NCBI RefSeq assembly: GCF_019222765.1
Contig: NZ_CP078145.1
Span: forward strand, 2,480,001-2,544,000
Direction: 5' to 3'
Length of the DNA: 64,000 nt
From: Nocardia iowensis
GTDB taxonomy: Bacteria; Actinomycetota; Actinomycetes; Mycobacteriales; Mycobacteriaceae
This document shows positions 26,075-37,172 of this stretch, one piece after another (position 1 is the first letter of the stretch; each line of letters begins with the position of its first letter). The notes beneath the pieces were generated by a model. That model ran no database searches. It was not told the origin of the DNA and was given only the letters and a program-made list of their open reading frames with translations. The translations under genes were made by a program, and so were the position numbers.

Positions 26075-27690
26075 GCCCTTCCGTCGCAGCCCAAGCTAAT
26101 GAGATGGACGAGCGGTATATCGCCGCTGCGTTCGTGAAGCGGTCGATCAACAAGGTCTTTCCGACCCACTGGTCGTTTCTGCTCGGTGAGATCGCGCTGT
26201 ACAGCTTCATCATCCTGTTGCTGTCGGGCGTCTACCTGACCCTGTTCTTCGACCCGTCGATGAGCGAGGTCGTCTACAACGGCGCGTACCAGCCGTTGCG
26301 CGGCGTGACCATGTCGCGGGCCTATGAGACCTCGCTGAACATCACCTTCGAGGTGCGCGGCGGTCTGTTCGTCCGCCAGGTCCATCACTGGGCGGCACTG
26401 CTGTTCGCGGCGTCGATCATCGTGCACCTGTTCCGCATCTTCTTCACCGGCGCGTTCCGCAAGCCGCGTGAGGCGAACTGGGTGATCGGCTGCCTGCTGC
26501 TCATCCTGGCGATGTTCGAGGGCTTCTTCGGTTACTCGCTGCCCGACGACCTGCTGTCCGGCACCGGCCTGCGGGCCGCGTTCGGCGGTATCACGATGAG
26601 CATCCCGATCGCCGGTACCTGGATGCACTGGCTGATCTTCGGTGGGGACTTCCCCGGCACGATCATCATCCCGCGCCTCTACATCGCGCACGTGCTGCTG
26701 TTCCCCGGCATCATCCTCGCGCTGATCGCCGCGCACGTCGCGCTGGTCTGGTACCAGAAGCACACCCAGTTCCCCGGACCGGGCCGGACCGAGAACAACG
26801 TGGTCGGTGCCCGCATCATTCCGGTGTTCGCCGCCGACCAGGGCGCGTTCTTCGCCTTCACCCTCGGCATCGTCGGCATCATGGGCGGCGTCTTCCAGAT
26901 CAACCCGATCTGGAACCTGGGGCCGTACAACCCCTCCCAGGTGTCCGCGGGTTCGCAGCCGGACTTCTACATGATGTGGACCGATGGCCTGGCCCGGCTG
27001 ATGCCGCCGTGGGAGCTGTACCTGGGTCGCTACACGGTGCCCGCCGTGTTCTGGGTGGCGCTGATCATGGGCCTGGTGTTCACGGTGCTGATCATGTACC
27101 CGTGGATCGAGAAACGGCTCACCGGCGACACCGCGCCGCACAACCTGCTGCAGCGGCCGCGCGATGTGCCGGTCCGTACCGCGATCGGCGCCATGGCGAT
27201 CGGCTTCTACGTGGTGCTGACCCTGTCGTGTGTGAACGACATTGTCGCGCTGAAGTTCGACATCTCGCTGAACGCGACCACCTGGATGGGCCGCATCGGC
27301 ATCCTGGTCGTGCCGCCGGTCGCGTACTTCGTCGCCTACCGGTTCTGCATCGGCCTGCAGCGCAGCGACCGGGCGGTGCTCGAGCACGGCATCGAGACCG
27401 GTGTGATCAAGCGACTGCCGCACGGTGAGTACATCGAGATCCACCAGCCGCTCGGCCCGGTCGACGACCACGGTCACCCGATCCCGCTGGAGTACCAGGG
27501 CGCGCAGGTCCCGAAGAAGATGAACAAGCTGGGCTCGGCGGGCAAGCCGGGCACCGGTAGCTTCCTGCGGCCCGATCCGTGGCAGGAGAGCGAACAGCAC
27601 TTCGAGATCGAGCATGCCGAAGAACACCGGCAGCTCGCGGTGCTGCAGCAGCGCCAGGAAAAGGAACACGGTGGCAAACACAGTCACTGA
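26071..27690 (+). CDS. qcrB: Menaquinol-cytochrome c reductase cytochrome b subunit
   Basis: A 539-residue cytochrome b with eight or more membrane helices. Heme-b ligands are visible as paired His in [12 protein letters not shown] and in [21 protein letters not shown]. The quinol-site region includes PWELYLG. The C-terminal extension of about 110 residues beyond the core is hydrophilic and typical of actinobacterial QcrB. This subunit is the known target of Q203-type inhibitors in mycobacteria. ATG overlaps the qcrA stop. A 20-bp hairpin terminator follows the stop by 7 bp. Confidence 0.96.
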   Translation: MSPSVAAQANEMDERYIAAAFVKRSINKVFPTHWSFLLGEIALYSFIILLLSGVYLTLFFDPSMSEVVYNGAYQPLRGVTMSRAYETSLNITFEVRGGLFVRQVHHWAALLFAASIIVHLFRIFFTGAFRKPREANWVIGCLLLILAMFEGFFGYSLPDDLLSGTGLRAAFGGITMSIPIAGTWMHWLIFGGDFPGTIIIPRLYIAHVLLFPGIILALIAAHVALVWYQKHTQFPGPGRTENNVVGARIIPVFAADQGAFFAFTLGIVGIMGGVFQINPIWNLGPYNPSQVSAGSQPDFYMMWTDGLARLMPPWELYLGRYTVPAVFWVALIMGLVFTVLIMYPWIEKRLTGDTAPHNLLQRPRDVPVRTAIGAMAIGFYVVLTLSCVNDIVALKFDISLNATTWMGRIGILVVPPVAYFVAYRFCIGLQRSDRAVLEHGIETGVIKRLPHGEYIEIHQPLGPVDDHGHPIPLEYQGAQVPKKMNKLGSAGKPGTGSFLRPDPWQESEQHFEIEHAEEHRQLAVLQQRQEKEHGGKHSH

Positions 27691-27697
27691 CGGCTGA

Positions 27698-27741
27698 AAA
27701 GTGAAGGCCCCGAGTCGAATCCGACTCGGGGCCTTCACTTT
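27698..27741. terminator. Bidirectional terminator between qcrB and RNase AS gene
   Basis: Arms 27698-27717 and 27722-27741 are perfectly complementary (20 bp) around the 4-nt loop AATC. The stem ends AAA on one side and TTT on the other, so it can serve both convergent genes. Confidence 0.9.
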
Positions 27742-27748
27742 GATACGA

Positions 27749-29826
<2,078 letters not shown>

Positions 29827-29871
29827 GCAACGGCTTTCCGAGCACGGCTCCATTCCACAGAGGGTTCATAT

Positions 29872-29901
29872 GGTTCACAGGGGATAGAAACCCTGTGAAC
29901 C
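29872..29901. terminator. Hairpin downstream of aroG
   Basis: GGTTCACAGGG (29872-29882) pairs perfectly with CCCTGTGAACC (29891-29901) over an 8-nt loop. There is no T-run, which is usual in high-GC actinobacteria. A second, weaker pairing AGGTCT/AGACCT follows to 29936. It lies between convergent aroG and pknL. Confidence 0.7.
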
Positions 29902-29984
29902 GCATGACAGGTCTGTGGGTAGCGCTCGTGAGACCTGCTGGGTCCTGAATCGACGTGGCCCGAGCCGGACGCTGACGGCACCGC

Positions 29985-31964
29985 CTACGGCAGCGCGACG
30001 AGCGAGACGGTGTCACCCGACTCGATATTGGCGCCGACGGCCGGGGTTTGCGAGACGATGAGTGAGCTGTCGCTGGCCACAAGCTGTTTCACCTCGACGT
30101 CGAAACCGAGGGATTGCAGCTTGGCGCGGGCGTTGGCGACGGTCCAGCCGCGCACGTCGGGCATCTTCAGCGCATTGGAGACGAGCAGGGTGACGCCGTC
30201 GTCGGATTGAATGGTCGTCCCCGCGACGGGATCGGTGCCGATCGCCTTGTCCGCCTCGACGCCGCGATCGAACTGAGTCTTGGTCTCGCGCACCTCGATC
30301 CCCGCGTCGGTGAGGATCTTGGTGGCCTCGTCGGTCGTCTTCCCGCGCACGTCCGGCACCTTCACCGGCTGAGAACCCTTGCTGCGGTAGACCTTCACCT
30401 GCGCCCCGGCGGGAAGTACGGTGCCGGGGCGGGGATCGATCTTGGCGAGCGTGCCCTTCGGTGCGGAACTGCCGACTTCGCCGGAATCCACCGGTTGCAG
30501 CCCCGCGTCCCGGACCAGCTGGTTGACCCTCGTGATCTGATCGCCAGGGTTGACGTCGGGCACCTTCGGCTTGCCGCTGGACACCAGCACCGCGACCGTC
30601 GATCCCTTGGTGACCCGCGAGCCCGCCGACGGATCGCTGCCGACCACCCCGCCGACCGGGATGATGTCCGACGCCTTCTGCCGTACCTCGGTCTCGAAGC
30701 CCGCGTCCCGCAGCGCCGCGACCGCGCGGTCGGCGTCCATTCCGGCGATCGCCGGAACCGGCGAATAGCGGCCGAAACCGAGCCACCAGCCGCCGAAACC
30801 GACGACCAAGGTGAGAATCGCCACGATCGCCACCCACACCAACGCGGTGCGTCGCGACTTGGTGCGATCGGGCGCATAGGCCTGATACGGCGACGACGCC
30901 TGCTGCTGACGCGCGGGCGGCTGGTCGTAGTCGTCCGGCGGACGGTAATCGACCCGAGGCCGCGCCGCCGTGACCACCTTGGTGTGCTGCACCGGCTGCG
31001 GCGTGTACGGCTCCGGCGCGGGTACCGCCGCCGGCGGCCGCCCGTTCGCCGCGACAGCCTTGAAGCTGGCACTCAGATGCTCGGCCGACTCCTGCGGCGC
31101 GGGCACCCGGTACGGCGGCAGGTTCAACTTCGCGCCGATGTGCCGCAGCGCGGCCGCCATCTCGTTCGCGTCCGCGAAACGGTGCGCGGGCTCCCGCGCC
31201 GTGGCCTTGGCGACCAACTCGTCGAACTCCGGCGGCACCCCCGCGATGAACCGGCTCGGGCTCGGCACATCGTTCTCGATCCGCTGATACGCCACCGACA
31301 GCGAGGTGTCGCCGGTGAACGGCACCCGCCCGGTCAGCAGCTCGAAAATCAGCACACCGAACGAATAGACATCACTGCGCGCGTCGGCCGTGCCGCTGGT
31401 CACCTGCTCGGGGGACAGATAGGCGGCAGTGCCGAGAATCACGCTTGCCGAGGTGGTATTGGCCGCGGCAACCGCGCGAACCAGACCGAAATCGGCGATC
31501 TTGACCTCGCCTCCGTCGGAGATCAGCACGTTCTCCGGCTTCACGTCCCGATGCACCAGGCCCGCCGAATGCGCGACGCCGATCGCCGCGAGCACCGGCT
31601 CGGCCACCGCCCGTACCGCGTGTGGCGGCATCGGTCCGCGTTCGCGCAGCAACTCGCGCAGCGTGCCGCCCTCGACCAACTCCATGATCAAGAACGGGTA
31701 CTCGCCGTCGACGCCCTGGTCGTACACCGCGACCAGGGACGGATGCTTGAGCTTGGCGACAGCGCGCGCCTCGAACTCGAACCGGGACAAAAACTGCGGA
31801 TCACCGGCGAACTTGGGGTCCATCACCTTGATGGCGACGGGACGATCCAGACGGGTGTCGACACCACGGAAGACCATCGACATGCCGCCGCGGGCAATCG
31901 GCGCATCGATGCGATAGCGCCCTTCCAGCATCTGGCCGATCAATTGATGTCCTCCGGCTTTCAC
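29985..31964 (-). CDS. pknL: Serine/threonine protein kinase PknL with four PASTA domains
   Basis: A 659-residue membrane kinase. The kinase domain has the glycine loop GGMSMVFRG, VAIKVM Lys, HRDVKPEN catalytic loop, ADFG and the SPEQ activation segment end. A Pro-rich juxtamembrane linker leads to a single helix (residues about 373-398). Four PASTA repeats outside follow, each starting with a PxI/PDV turn (PAIAG, VPDVNPG, VPDVRGK, MPDVRGW). PASTA domains sense muropeptides or lipid II. M. tuberculosis PknL is a much shorter protein lacking them, so this is the corynebacterial-type form. The GTG at 31964 is used; TTG at 31943 with GGAGG 7 nt upstream is a good alternative. Divergent from its presumed substrate gene. 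Confidence 0.93.
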   Translation of the reverse strand: MKAGGHQLIGQMLEGRYRIDAPIARGGMSMVFRGVDTRLDRPVAIKVMDPKFAGDPQFLSRFEFEARAVAKLKHPSLVAVYDQGVDGEYPFLIMELVEGGTLRELLRERGPMPPHAVRAVAEPVLAAIGVAHSAGLVHRDVKPENVLISDGGEVKIADFGLVRAVAAANTTSASVILGTAAYLSPEQVTSGTADARSDVYSFGVLIFELLTGRVPFTGDTSLSVAYQRIENDVPSPSRFIAGVPPEFDELVAKATAREPAHRFADANEMAAALRHIGAKLNLPPYRVPAPQESAEHLSASFKAVAANGRPPAAVPAPEPYTPQPVQHTKVVTAARPRVDYRPPDDYDQPPARQQQASSPYQAYAPDRTKSRRTALVWVAIVAILTLVVGFGGWWLGFGRYSPVPAIAGMDADRAVAALRDAGFETEVRQKASDIIPVGGVVGSDPSAGSRVTKGSTVAVLVSSGKPKVPDVNPGDQITRVNQLVRDAGLQPVDSGEVGSSAPKGTLAKIDPRPGTVLPAGAQVKVYRSKGSQPVKVPDVRGKTTDEATKILTDAGIEVRETKTQFDRGVEADKAIGTDPVAGTTIQSDDGVTLLVSNALKMPDVRGWTVANARAKLQSLGFDVEVKQLVASDSSLIVSQTPAVGANIESGDTVSLVALP

Positions 31965-32079
31965 AAAGTTCTCACCCCTCGCGGTACGTGCCACAAGTGA
32001 TCGACCGCCCCGTGCGGCCCTCACGATGGTATCGACCGAACGTGTCCGGGTGTCTCACGACGTGCGGCAGCGGACCGTC

Positions 32080-32085
32080 TACCGT
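32080..32085 (+). promoter_or_regulatory. -10 element for leaderless Rv2175c homologue
   Basis: TACCGT is followed after 7 nt by the GTG at 32093, without a ribosome binding site. The spacing supports the shorter, family-matching start. Confidence 0.45.
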
Positions 32086-32092
32086 TATCCGG

Positions 32093-32461
32093 GTGAGTGC
32101 ATTTCCCTGCAGTGATGATGTCCTTCCGGAGTCCGTGGCGCTGCTGCCGCTGCCCGAGGTGGCCGAAAGACTCGGGCTCGTGGTGACCCGCGTCCATCAG
32201 ATGCTGCGCGACCACCAGCTGCTCGCCGTCCGCCGCGACGGCGTGGCCGGCGTCCCCGAACGATTCTTCGACGACGAGGGCGCGATAGTCAGATTCCTTC
32301 CCGGTCTGATCACCGTGATGAAGGACGCCAAATACACCGACGAAGAAATCCTGCAATGGATCTTCACCGACGACGACAGCCTCCCCGGTAAGCCGGTCGA
32401 CGCCCTGCACGGGCCGCTCGCCCGCGAGGTCATCCGGCGCGCCGCCGCAGACCCGTTTTGA
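32093..32461 (+). CDS. Winged-helix DNA-binding protein, Rv2175c-like PknL substrate
   Basis: A 122-residue protein. The N-terminal half contains a MerR/excisionase-like helix-turn-helix (LPLPEVAERLGLVVTRVHQM) and the basic wing LLAVRRDGVAGVP. The C terminus is helical. The M. tuberculosis orthologue is a DNA-binding protein phosphorylated by PknL on an N-terminal Thr. Here no Thr precedes the domain in the 20 residues after the start, only Ser residues, so the phosphosite may differ. The gene is divergent from pknL. A cruciform repeat follows at 32483. Confidence 0.85.
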   Translation: MSAFPCSDDVLPESVALLPLPEVAERLGLVVTRVHQMLRDHQLLAVRRDGVAGVPERFFDDEGAIVRFLPGLITVMKDAKYTDEEILQWIFTDDDSLPGKPVDALHGPLAREVIRRAAADPF

Positions 32462-32482
32462 TTGGCCGCGTGGCCGCGGCGT

Positions 32483-32577
32483 GTTCGTGGCCCCTGGAAG
32501 TCTCGCGTCCGAGCGGTCGAGACTTGCGACTTCGTCGCGTGCGCTTCGACCGCTCGGACGCGAGACGGGCCACGAAC
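32483..32577. repeat. 95-bp cruciform-forming dispersed repeat, copy B
   Basis: Outer arms GTTCGTGGCC (32483-32492) and GGCCACGAAC (32568-32577). The main arms at 32501-32520 and 32546-32565 are a perfect 20 bp. The tip hairpin is GCGAC-TTC-GTCGC. It lies between the convergent Rv2175c-like and crtB genes and may act as terminator for both. Confidence 0.85.
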
Positions 32578-32663
32578 GGCGCTCGCAGGACTCGCGCGTG
32601 GTGGGTGCGTGGGGTAGCGAGCGGCAAGACCAACGGGGAACTGCGAGAGTAGTCAGCCCTTCG

Positions 32664-33653
32664 CTAGCTTCCTCGGCGGTGTAGTGCGGCGCGGGTGAAT
32701 TCGGTTGCGGCCACGCGGAGGCGCTGGTGGCGGGGGACTATGGCGCGATCGGTGAAGACGGCGTAGTCCGAGGCTTCGATGCGGTCGAGGATGCTGGCGT
32801 AGAGGACGGCCGCGGTGCGGATGGCGGGGCGTACGCGGGGGTCGAGTAGGTCTATGCCGGGCTGGGCGCGGCGGTAGATGTCTCGGTTGATCGCGATGAG
32901 GTGGGCGAGGACTCGGCGTACGCGGGGGTCGGTGTGGGCTGTGTGGCGGCAGTGGGCGAGCAGGGCGTCGTCGACGCCGAAGGCGGCCAGCTCGTCGGCG
33001 GGGAGGTAGACCCGGCCGCGGTCGAGGTCTTCGGCTACGTCGCGCAGGAAGTTGGTGAGCTGGAAGGCCTCGCCGAGCGCGGCGGCGGCTGGTTCGGCCT
33101 CGGCGATCGGCACGACGGTGCCGAGGACCGGCAGTAGTTGGAGTCCGATGGCGGCGGCTGAGCCGCGCGTGTAGTCGCGTAGCTCGGCCATGGTGGCGTA
33201 GCGATCGCGGAACCGCGGGGTGCCGGGGACGTCCATTCGCATGGAGTCCAGGAACGTCCAGAAGTGGTGGGCGGCAATGCCGTGGCGGTGGATGGTGTCG
33301 GCGACCGCGAGTAGGACCATGGTGCGCGAGTGCTGACCGGCGGTGGTCGCCGGACTGTGCTGGCGTCGCTCGAGGGCGATGCGCAGCTGCTTCTCGATCA
33401 GGTCGAGTTCGTCGGCGGGACCGCGCTCGGGACGATCACCTTGCGGGAAGCATTGTGCGGCAGCGCTTTCCGCGTGGTCGACGATGTCGTCCACCATCCT
33501 GGCGAACGCGTACAGCGCGTGCACCGCGGGCCTGCGCTCGGCCGAGAGCAACCGGGTCGCCAGAAAGTACGTCCGGCCGTGCGCCGCCGCGATCTGCCTG
33601 CATTCGCGATACGCGACGGCGAGCTCGGTGCTGCGCTGCGCCGCGCCGCTCAT
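32664..33653 (-). CDS. crtB: Phytoene synthase
   Basis: A 329-residue trans-isoprenyl-diphosphate synthase joining two GGPP to phytoene. The first Asp-rich motif is YAFARMVDDIVDHAE near residue 50, and the second is LTNFLRDVAEDLDRGR around 198, with RVYLP next to it, matching the phytoene synthase signature. ATG at 33653 overlaps the mptA stop by 4 nt, so the two are translationally coupled. GGPP would come from IdsA2 two genes upstream and phytoene would be passed to CrtI. No cyclase gene is in this cluster. Confidence 0.92.
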   Translation of the reverse strand: MSGAAQRSTELAVAYRECRQIAAAHGRTYFLATRLLSAERRPAVHALYAFARMVDDIVDHAESAAAQCFPQGDRPERGPADELDLIEKQLRIALERRQHSPATTAGQHSRTMVLLAVADTIHRHGIAAHHFWTFLDSMRMDVPGTPRFRDRYATMAELRDYTRGSAAAIGLQLLPVLGTVVPIAEAEPAAAALGEAFQLTNFLRDVAEDLDRGRVYLPADELAAFGVDDALLAHCRHTAHTDPRVRRVLAHLIAINRDIYRRAQPGIDLLDPRVRPAIRTAAVLYASILDRIEASDYAVFTDRAIVPRHQRLRVAATEFTRAALHRRGS

Positions 33654-35353
33654 GGTCGAGCGTGTGTGGCCGGGTCGATGCTCGGCGGGGTGCTCCGCAA
33701 CCGCAGCGGGTCCACCTTGCGCAGCGACATCGCCGCCACCACGGCGGCGAAGGTCGCGGCGGCCACGTGCCAGAAGTTGTACAGGCCGATCGAGCCGTCC
33801 GGCTGGAACACCAGCATCAGCCAGGTACACAAGCCCACTAACACCATCAATGTCGTGGTGGAGAGCGCGAACCCGGCGGCCAGCGCCAGCGGCCACGAGT
33901 AGTACCAGGGCAGCGCGGCAGGGGAGAGGATGACGATCGCGACGAACGCGATCAGGATCCCGAAGACCGCCTCGCGCTCACTGTGCCGGAACCGCCACCA
34001 AGCCCATACCAGCACAGCCACCAGCGCTACCGCGCACAGCGCCCTGGTCACGTTGAGTACCTTGCCCGAATCGAACGGAGTCACCCAGCCGATCGCATGC
34101 ATCATGATCGTCGGCAGTGAGAGCCAGTTGATAATCTTCTTCGACCCGGACAGCGCGGTCAACCAGCCGATGCCGACGCCTGCGATGGCCGAGGCGGCCA
34201 CGAAGACCAGTGCGAACACGCTGAGCCCGAGCCCGGCGATCTTGGCGAACATCAGCGCGGGGTGCGGCATGTCCTCGGTCGACTCGGCGGCATCGTGCGG
34301 ACGTTCGCTTTCCGGCAGGTTCGCCGGGTCGCGCCCGGCTCGTTGGGCGGCGCGCTTCTCGCGTTCGTGCAGCATCCAGATCCACACCAGGAACGGCAGC
34401 GCGATGCCTGCCGTCGCCTTGATCGCGACGCCGATGGCGACCACCACGATGCCCGCGACGTGGTGGCGTTCCAGTACCAGCGCGATGCCCGCGCACATCA
34501 GCCCGACCATCAGCATCTCGTTGTGCACGCCGCCGAACAGGTGGATCAGCACCAACGGGTTGAGCACGGCCAACCACAGCGCGACCGTCGGCTTGCCGCC
34601 GAGGTGCTTGGTCAGATAGGGCACCGCCCACATCATCAGCGCCAGGCCGGGCAGCATCACCAACCGCATCGCGATGGTGCCCGCGACCACATTGTCGCCG
34701 GTGATGCTGGTGATGCCATGACCGAGCAGCAGGAAGATCGGGCCGTACGGCGCGGTGGTGGTCTTCCACACCGGGCTCACATTGTCGAGCAGTACACCCG
34801 GGTTCCTGATGGGTCCGTCGACGTAGGGGTCGTAACCGTCCCGCAGCAGCGCGCCCTGCGCCAGATACGAATAGACGTCCTGGCTGAACATCGGCACCGC
34901 GAACAGCAGCGGGGTGATCCAGATGCCGACGATCACGCGCAGCTCGTTCAGCGTCACACCGGCATCCAGCCGATCGCCCGTGCCGATCGTGGTGCGGCCC
35001 AGCCGCACCCACGCGGTGATCATCAGGAGTACGCCGATCCAGATGACGATGGTCGACAGCGCGTACCCGTGGCCGAACCGTAGCCAGGACAGGTGCAACG
35101 CCTCGAGGATCGGATCCCGCTTCCGGGTGCTGCCCGCGCCGAAACCACCGAAAGTGATCAGGATCGCGCCGTAGAAACCGAGCAGCGCGGCATGCCCTTC
35201 CGGGCTGCGCAGGAACACGGCGGCGGTGCGCATCCACGACCGCGCACCATGGGGCTCGGTGGTGGCCGATTCGCGCTTCGCCGCGGTGTTCGGTGCGTGG
35301 CCGGTGATATCTGTCAATGTGGCCTCTGCGGCACGCGTTTCGGGGGATGCCAT
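33650..35353 (-). CDS. mptA: Alpha-(1->6)-mannopyranosyltransferase MptA (GT-C, polyprenyl-phosphomannose dependent)
   Basis: A 567-residue integral membrane GT-C enzyme with about 11-13 helices that extends the distal alpha-1,6-mannan core of lipomannan and lipoarabinomannan. The early extracytoplasmic loop after helix 3-4 contains MFSQDVYSYLAQG, whose acidic residue is the presumed catalytic site. Orthologous in sequence and neighbourhood (idsA2, Rv2175c, pknL) to Rv2174. ATG at 35353 is preferred over TTG at 35389. A charged, Ser/Glu-rich cytoplasmic loop of about 45 residues (REKRAAQRAGRDPANLPES onward) sits mid-protein. It is flanked by crtI and crtB in one operon. Confidence 0.93.
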   Translation of the reverse strand: MASPETRAAEATLTDITGHAPNTAAKRESATTEPHGARSWMRTAAVFLRSPEGHAALLGFYGAILITFGGFGAGSTRKRDPILEALHLSWLRFGHGYALSTIVIWIGVLLMITAWVRLGRTTIGTGDRLDAGVTLNELRVIVGIWITPLLFAVPMFSQDVYSYLAQGALLRDGYDPYVDGPIRNPGVLLDNVSPVWKTTTAPYGPIFLLLGHGITSITGDNVVAGTIAMRLVMLPGLALMMWAVPYLTKHLGGKPTVALWLAVLNPLVLIHLFGGVHNEMLMVGLMCAGIALVLERHHVAGIVVVAIGVAIKATAGIALPFLVWIWMLHEREKRAAQRAGRDPANLPESERPHDAAESTEDMPHPALMFAKIAGLGLSVFALVFVAASAIAGVGIGWLTALSGSKKIINWLSLPTIMMHAIGWVTPFDSGKVLNVTRALCAVALVAVLVWAWWRFRHSEREAVFGILIAFVAIVILSPAALPWYYSWPLALAAGFALSTTTLMVLVGLCTWLMLVFQPDGSIGLYNFWHVAAATFAAVVAAMSLRKVDPLRLRSTPPSIDPATHARP

Positions 35354-35416
35354 CTGGTGTCGGTCCCCCCGAATGGTCAGCGGTCGCAACCGCGAGCGAA
35401 TAGGTCGGCGCCTAGT

Positions 35417-37090
35417 TTACGGCGTCGCAGGGAACACTATCCCGCTGGTACGCGGGGTTTCATCTCGAGCGGGACGCATATCACCGGTAATGCGGGTTGC
35501 CGCCAGTTTTCCGGACAGCAGCGTCGTCGGCACGCCGACCCCCGGGGTGGTGCCACAACCGGCGATAACTACGTTGTCGCTGGTGCGCGGAAAATTGCGC
35601 GTGCGGAATGGTCCGGTCTGCCGGAAGAGGTGGGCCGCGGAGAACGGAGTACCGGCAAGCATGCCCTGATCCCGCCAGGTTTGCGGGGTATCGAGATGGT
35701 CGACGGTGAAATGCGCGGCGATGCCGCGATAGCCGCGAACTTCCAGCACACCCAAGAGTTCGCGCAGATAGGCGGGGCCGATGCGGGGCCAATCCAAGGG
35801 GGCGGCGTCGAGATTGGGGCAGGGGGCGAGCAAGGAAAACGGTTCGTGCTGTCCGTCGGCGCGGGTGATGTAGAGGCCGGGGTCGGTGAGCGCGGGGCGG
35901 GTCAGCAACAGCGACGGGTCGCTCATCAACCGGCCCCGCCGGCCCGCGATCTCGGCGAACGTCTGGTCCCACGCCTCGCCGAATTCGATGGTGTGGTGCG
36001 CCTGGACGGGCCAGGTCCGCGCGATCTCGGCAGGCACCGTGCCATGCGCGACGACCGCCGAGGGTGCGGCCCGCAGGCCACGGCGCCGACGCACGCCGAA
36101 CCGATCGATGGACCCGAGGTCGACGGTCAGTACCAGTGCGTCGCAGTCGAACCGGCGCCCGTCCGCGGTGCGTACTCGTTCGGCGCGCCGCCTCGCGTAG
36201 TGCACCCCGGTCACCTCGGTGCCCAGCTCCAGCGTGCCGCCCGCCGCCGTGAACGCCTCGGCCATGGCCTCCGCGATGGCCCGCATGCCGCCCTCGGGGA
36301 AGTAGACGCCGAGCGAGGTGTCCATGTGCGGGATCGCACCGTACACCGCGAGCGCCTCGGCGGGCGGCAGGCCCGCGTAGAGCGCCTGGAAGGTGAACAG
36401 CCGGGCCAGCCGCGGATCGTCGAGGAACCGCCCGACCCGGGGGCCGAGCTTGCCGAATCCGCCGAGCCGCAGCAAAGCCGCCAGCGCCCTTCGCTTTTCG
36501 GGCACCCGGATCATGTCCAGCGGCGAATCGAAGTTGGTGTCCATGAAATCGGTGAATTCCGCCGCGTAGATCCGCGCCAGCCAGTCCCGCAGCCGCCGGT
36601 AGCCGCGTGCCTGGTCCGGTCCGCAGGCCAGCGCGATCTCCTCGGCCATGGCTTCGGGGTCGGCGAACACGCGGATGGTGGCGCCGTCGGCGAATTTCGC
36701 GTGATAGCTGGGGGCCAGCTGATGGATGCGAAGGGCGGGCTTGCACGTCTCCGGCGTCCGGCCGACCGCGGCCAAGGCGTCGGTGATCAGTTCGGGCAGC
36801 GTCAACACGGTTGCGCCGGAATCGATCTCGTAATCCGGGCCCTGGTAGCGACCGACCCGCCCACCCGGATGATCGGCCCGCTCGAGCAGCGTGACCTTGC
36901 GCCCCGCACCGGTGAGATACAGCGCGGCGGACAGCCCCGCCAGTCCGGCACCGACCACGACGATGCGATCCGTCGGTCCGGCAACGGTTTTCACCGGACG
37001 GGCGGCGCCGCGCCTGGCTTGACCGGGCATCGCGACCGGTATTCCCCGGACGAGCAGGTAGCGATCGTTCGGTCCGGCAGCGTCTTTCAT
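35417..37090 (-). CDS. crtI: Phytoene desaturase (CrtI family)
   Basis: A 557-residue FAD-dependent desaturase that would convert phytoene to lycopene. The FAD Rossmann motif VVVGAGLAGLSAALYL is preceded by an unusual 40-residue extension. The C-terminal FAD signature is NVVIAGCGTTPGVGVPTTLLSGKLAA, cited here by its ends at residues about 509 and 534. RVGRY and HMDTSLGVYFPEGGM fit CrtI. ATG at 37090 has GAAGAGGAG upstream. It lies between idsA2 (82 bp upstream) and mptA (63 bp downstream), all on the same strand. Confidence 0.92.
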   Translation of the reverse strand: MKDAAGPNDRYLLVRGIPVAMPGQARRGAARPVKTVAGPTDRIVVVGAGLAGLSAALYLTGAGRKVTLLERADHPGGRVGRYQGPDYEIDSGATVLTLPELITDALAAVGRTPETCKPALRIHQLAPSYHAKFADGATIRVFADPEAMAEEIALACGPDQARGYRRLRDWLARIYAAEFTDFMDTNFDSPLDMIRVPEKRRALAALLRLGGFGKLGPRVGRFLDDPRLARLFTFQALYAGLPPAEALAVYGAIPHMDTSLGVYFPEGGMRAIAEAMAEAFTAAGGTLELGTEVTGVHYARRRAERVRTADGRRFDCDALVLTVDLGSIDRFGVRRRRGLRAAPSAVVAHGTVPAEIARTWPVQAHHTIEFGEAWDQTFAEIAGRRGRLMSDPSLLLTRPALTDPGLYITRADGQHEPFSLLAPCPNLDAAPLDWPRIGPAYLRELLGVLEVRGYRGIAAHFTVDHLDTPQTWRDQGMLAGTPFSAAHLFRQTGPFRTRNFPRTSDNVVIAGCGTTPGVGVPTTLLSGKLAATRITGDMRPARDETPRTSGIVFPATP

Positions 37091-37172
37091 ACGGTTCTCC
37101 TCTTCGCGGCACGCATCGGACCGGCGCCGACGTCGACCAGGGGTACCCGACCGGCCGGTGCCGCAACCACTT

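Noticed and set aside
33654..33896. Upstream extension of crtB
   Set aside because: The frame runs into mptA; the ATG at 33653 with an ATGA overlap and the family length fix the start.
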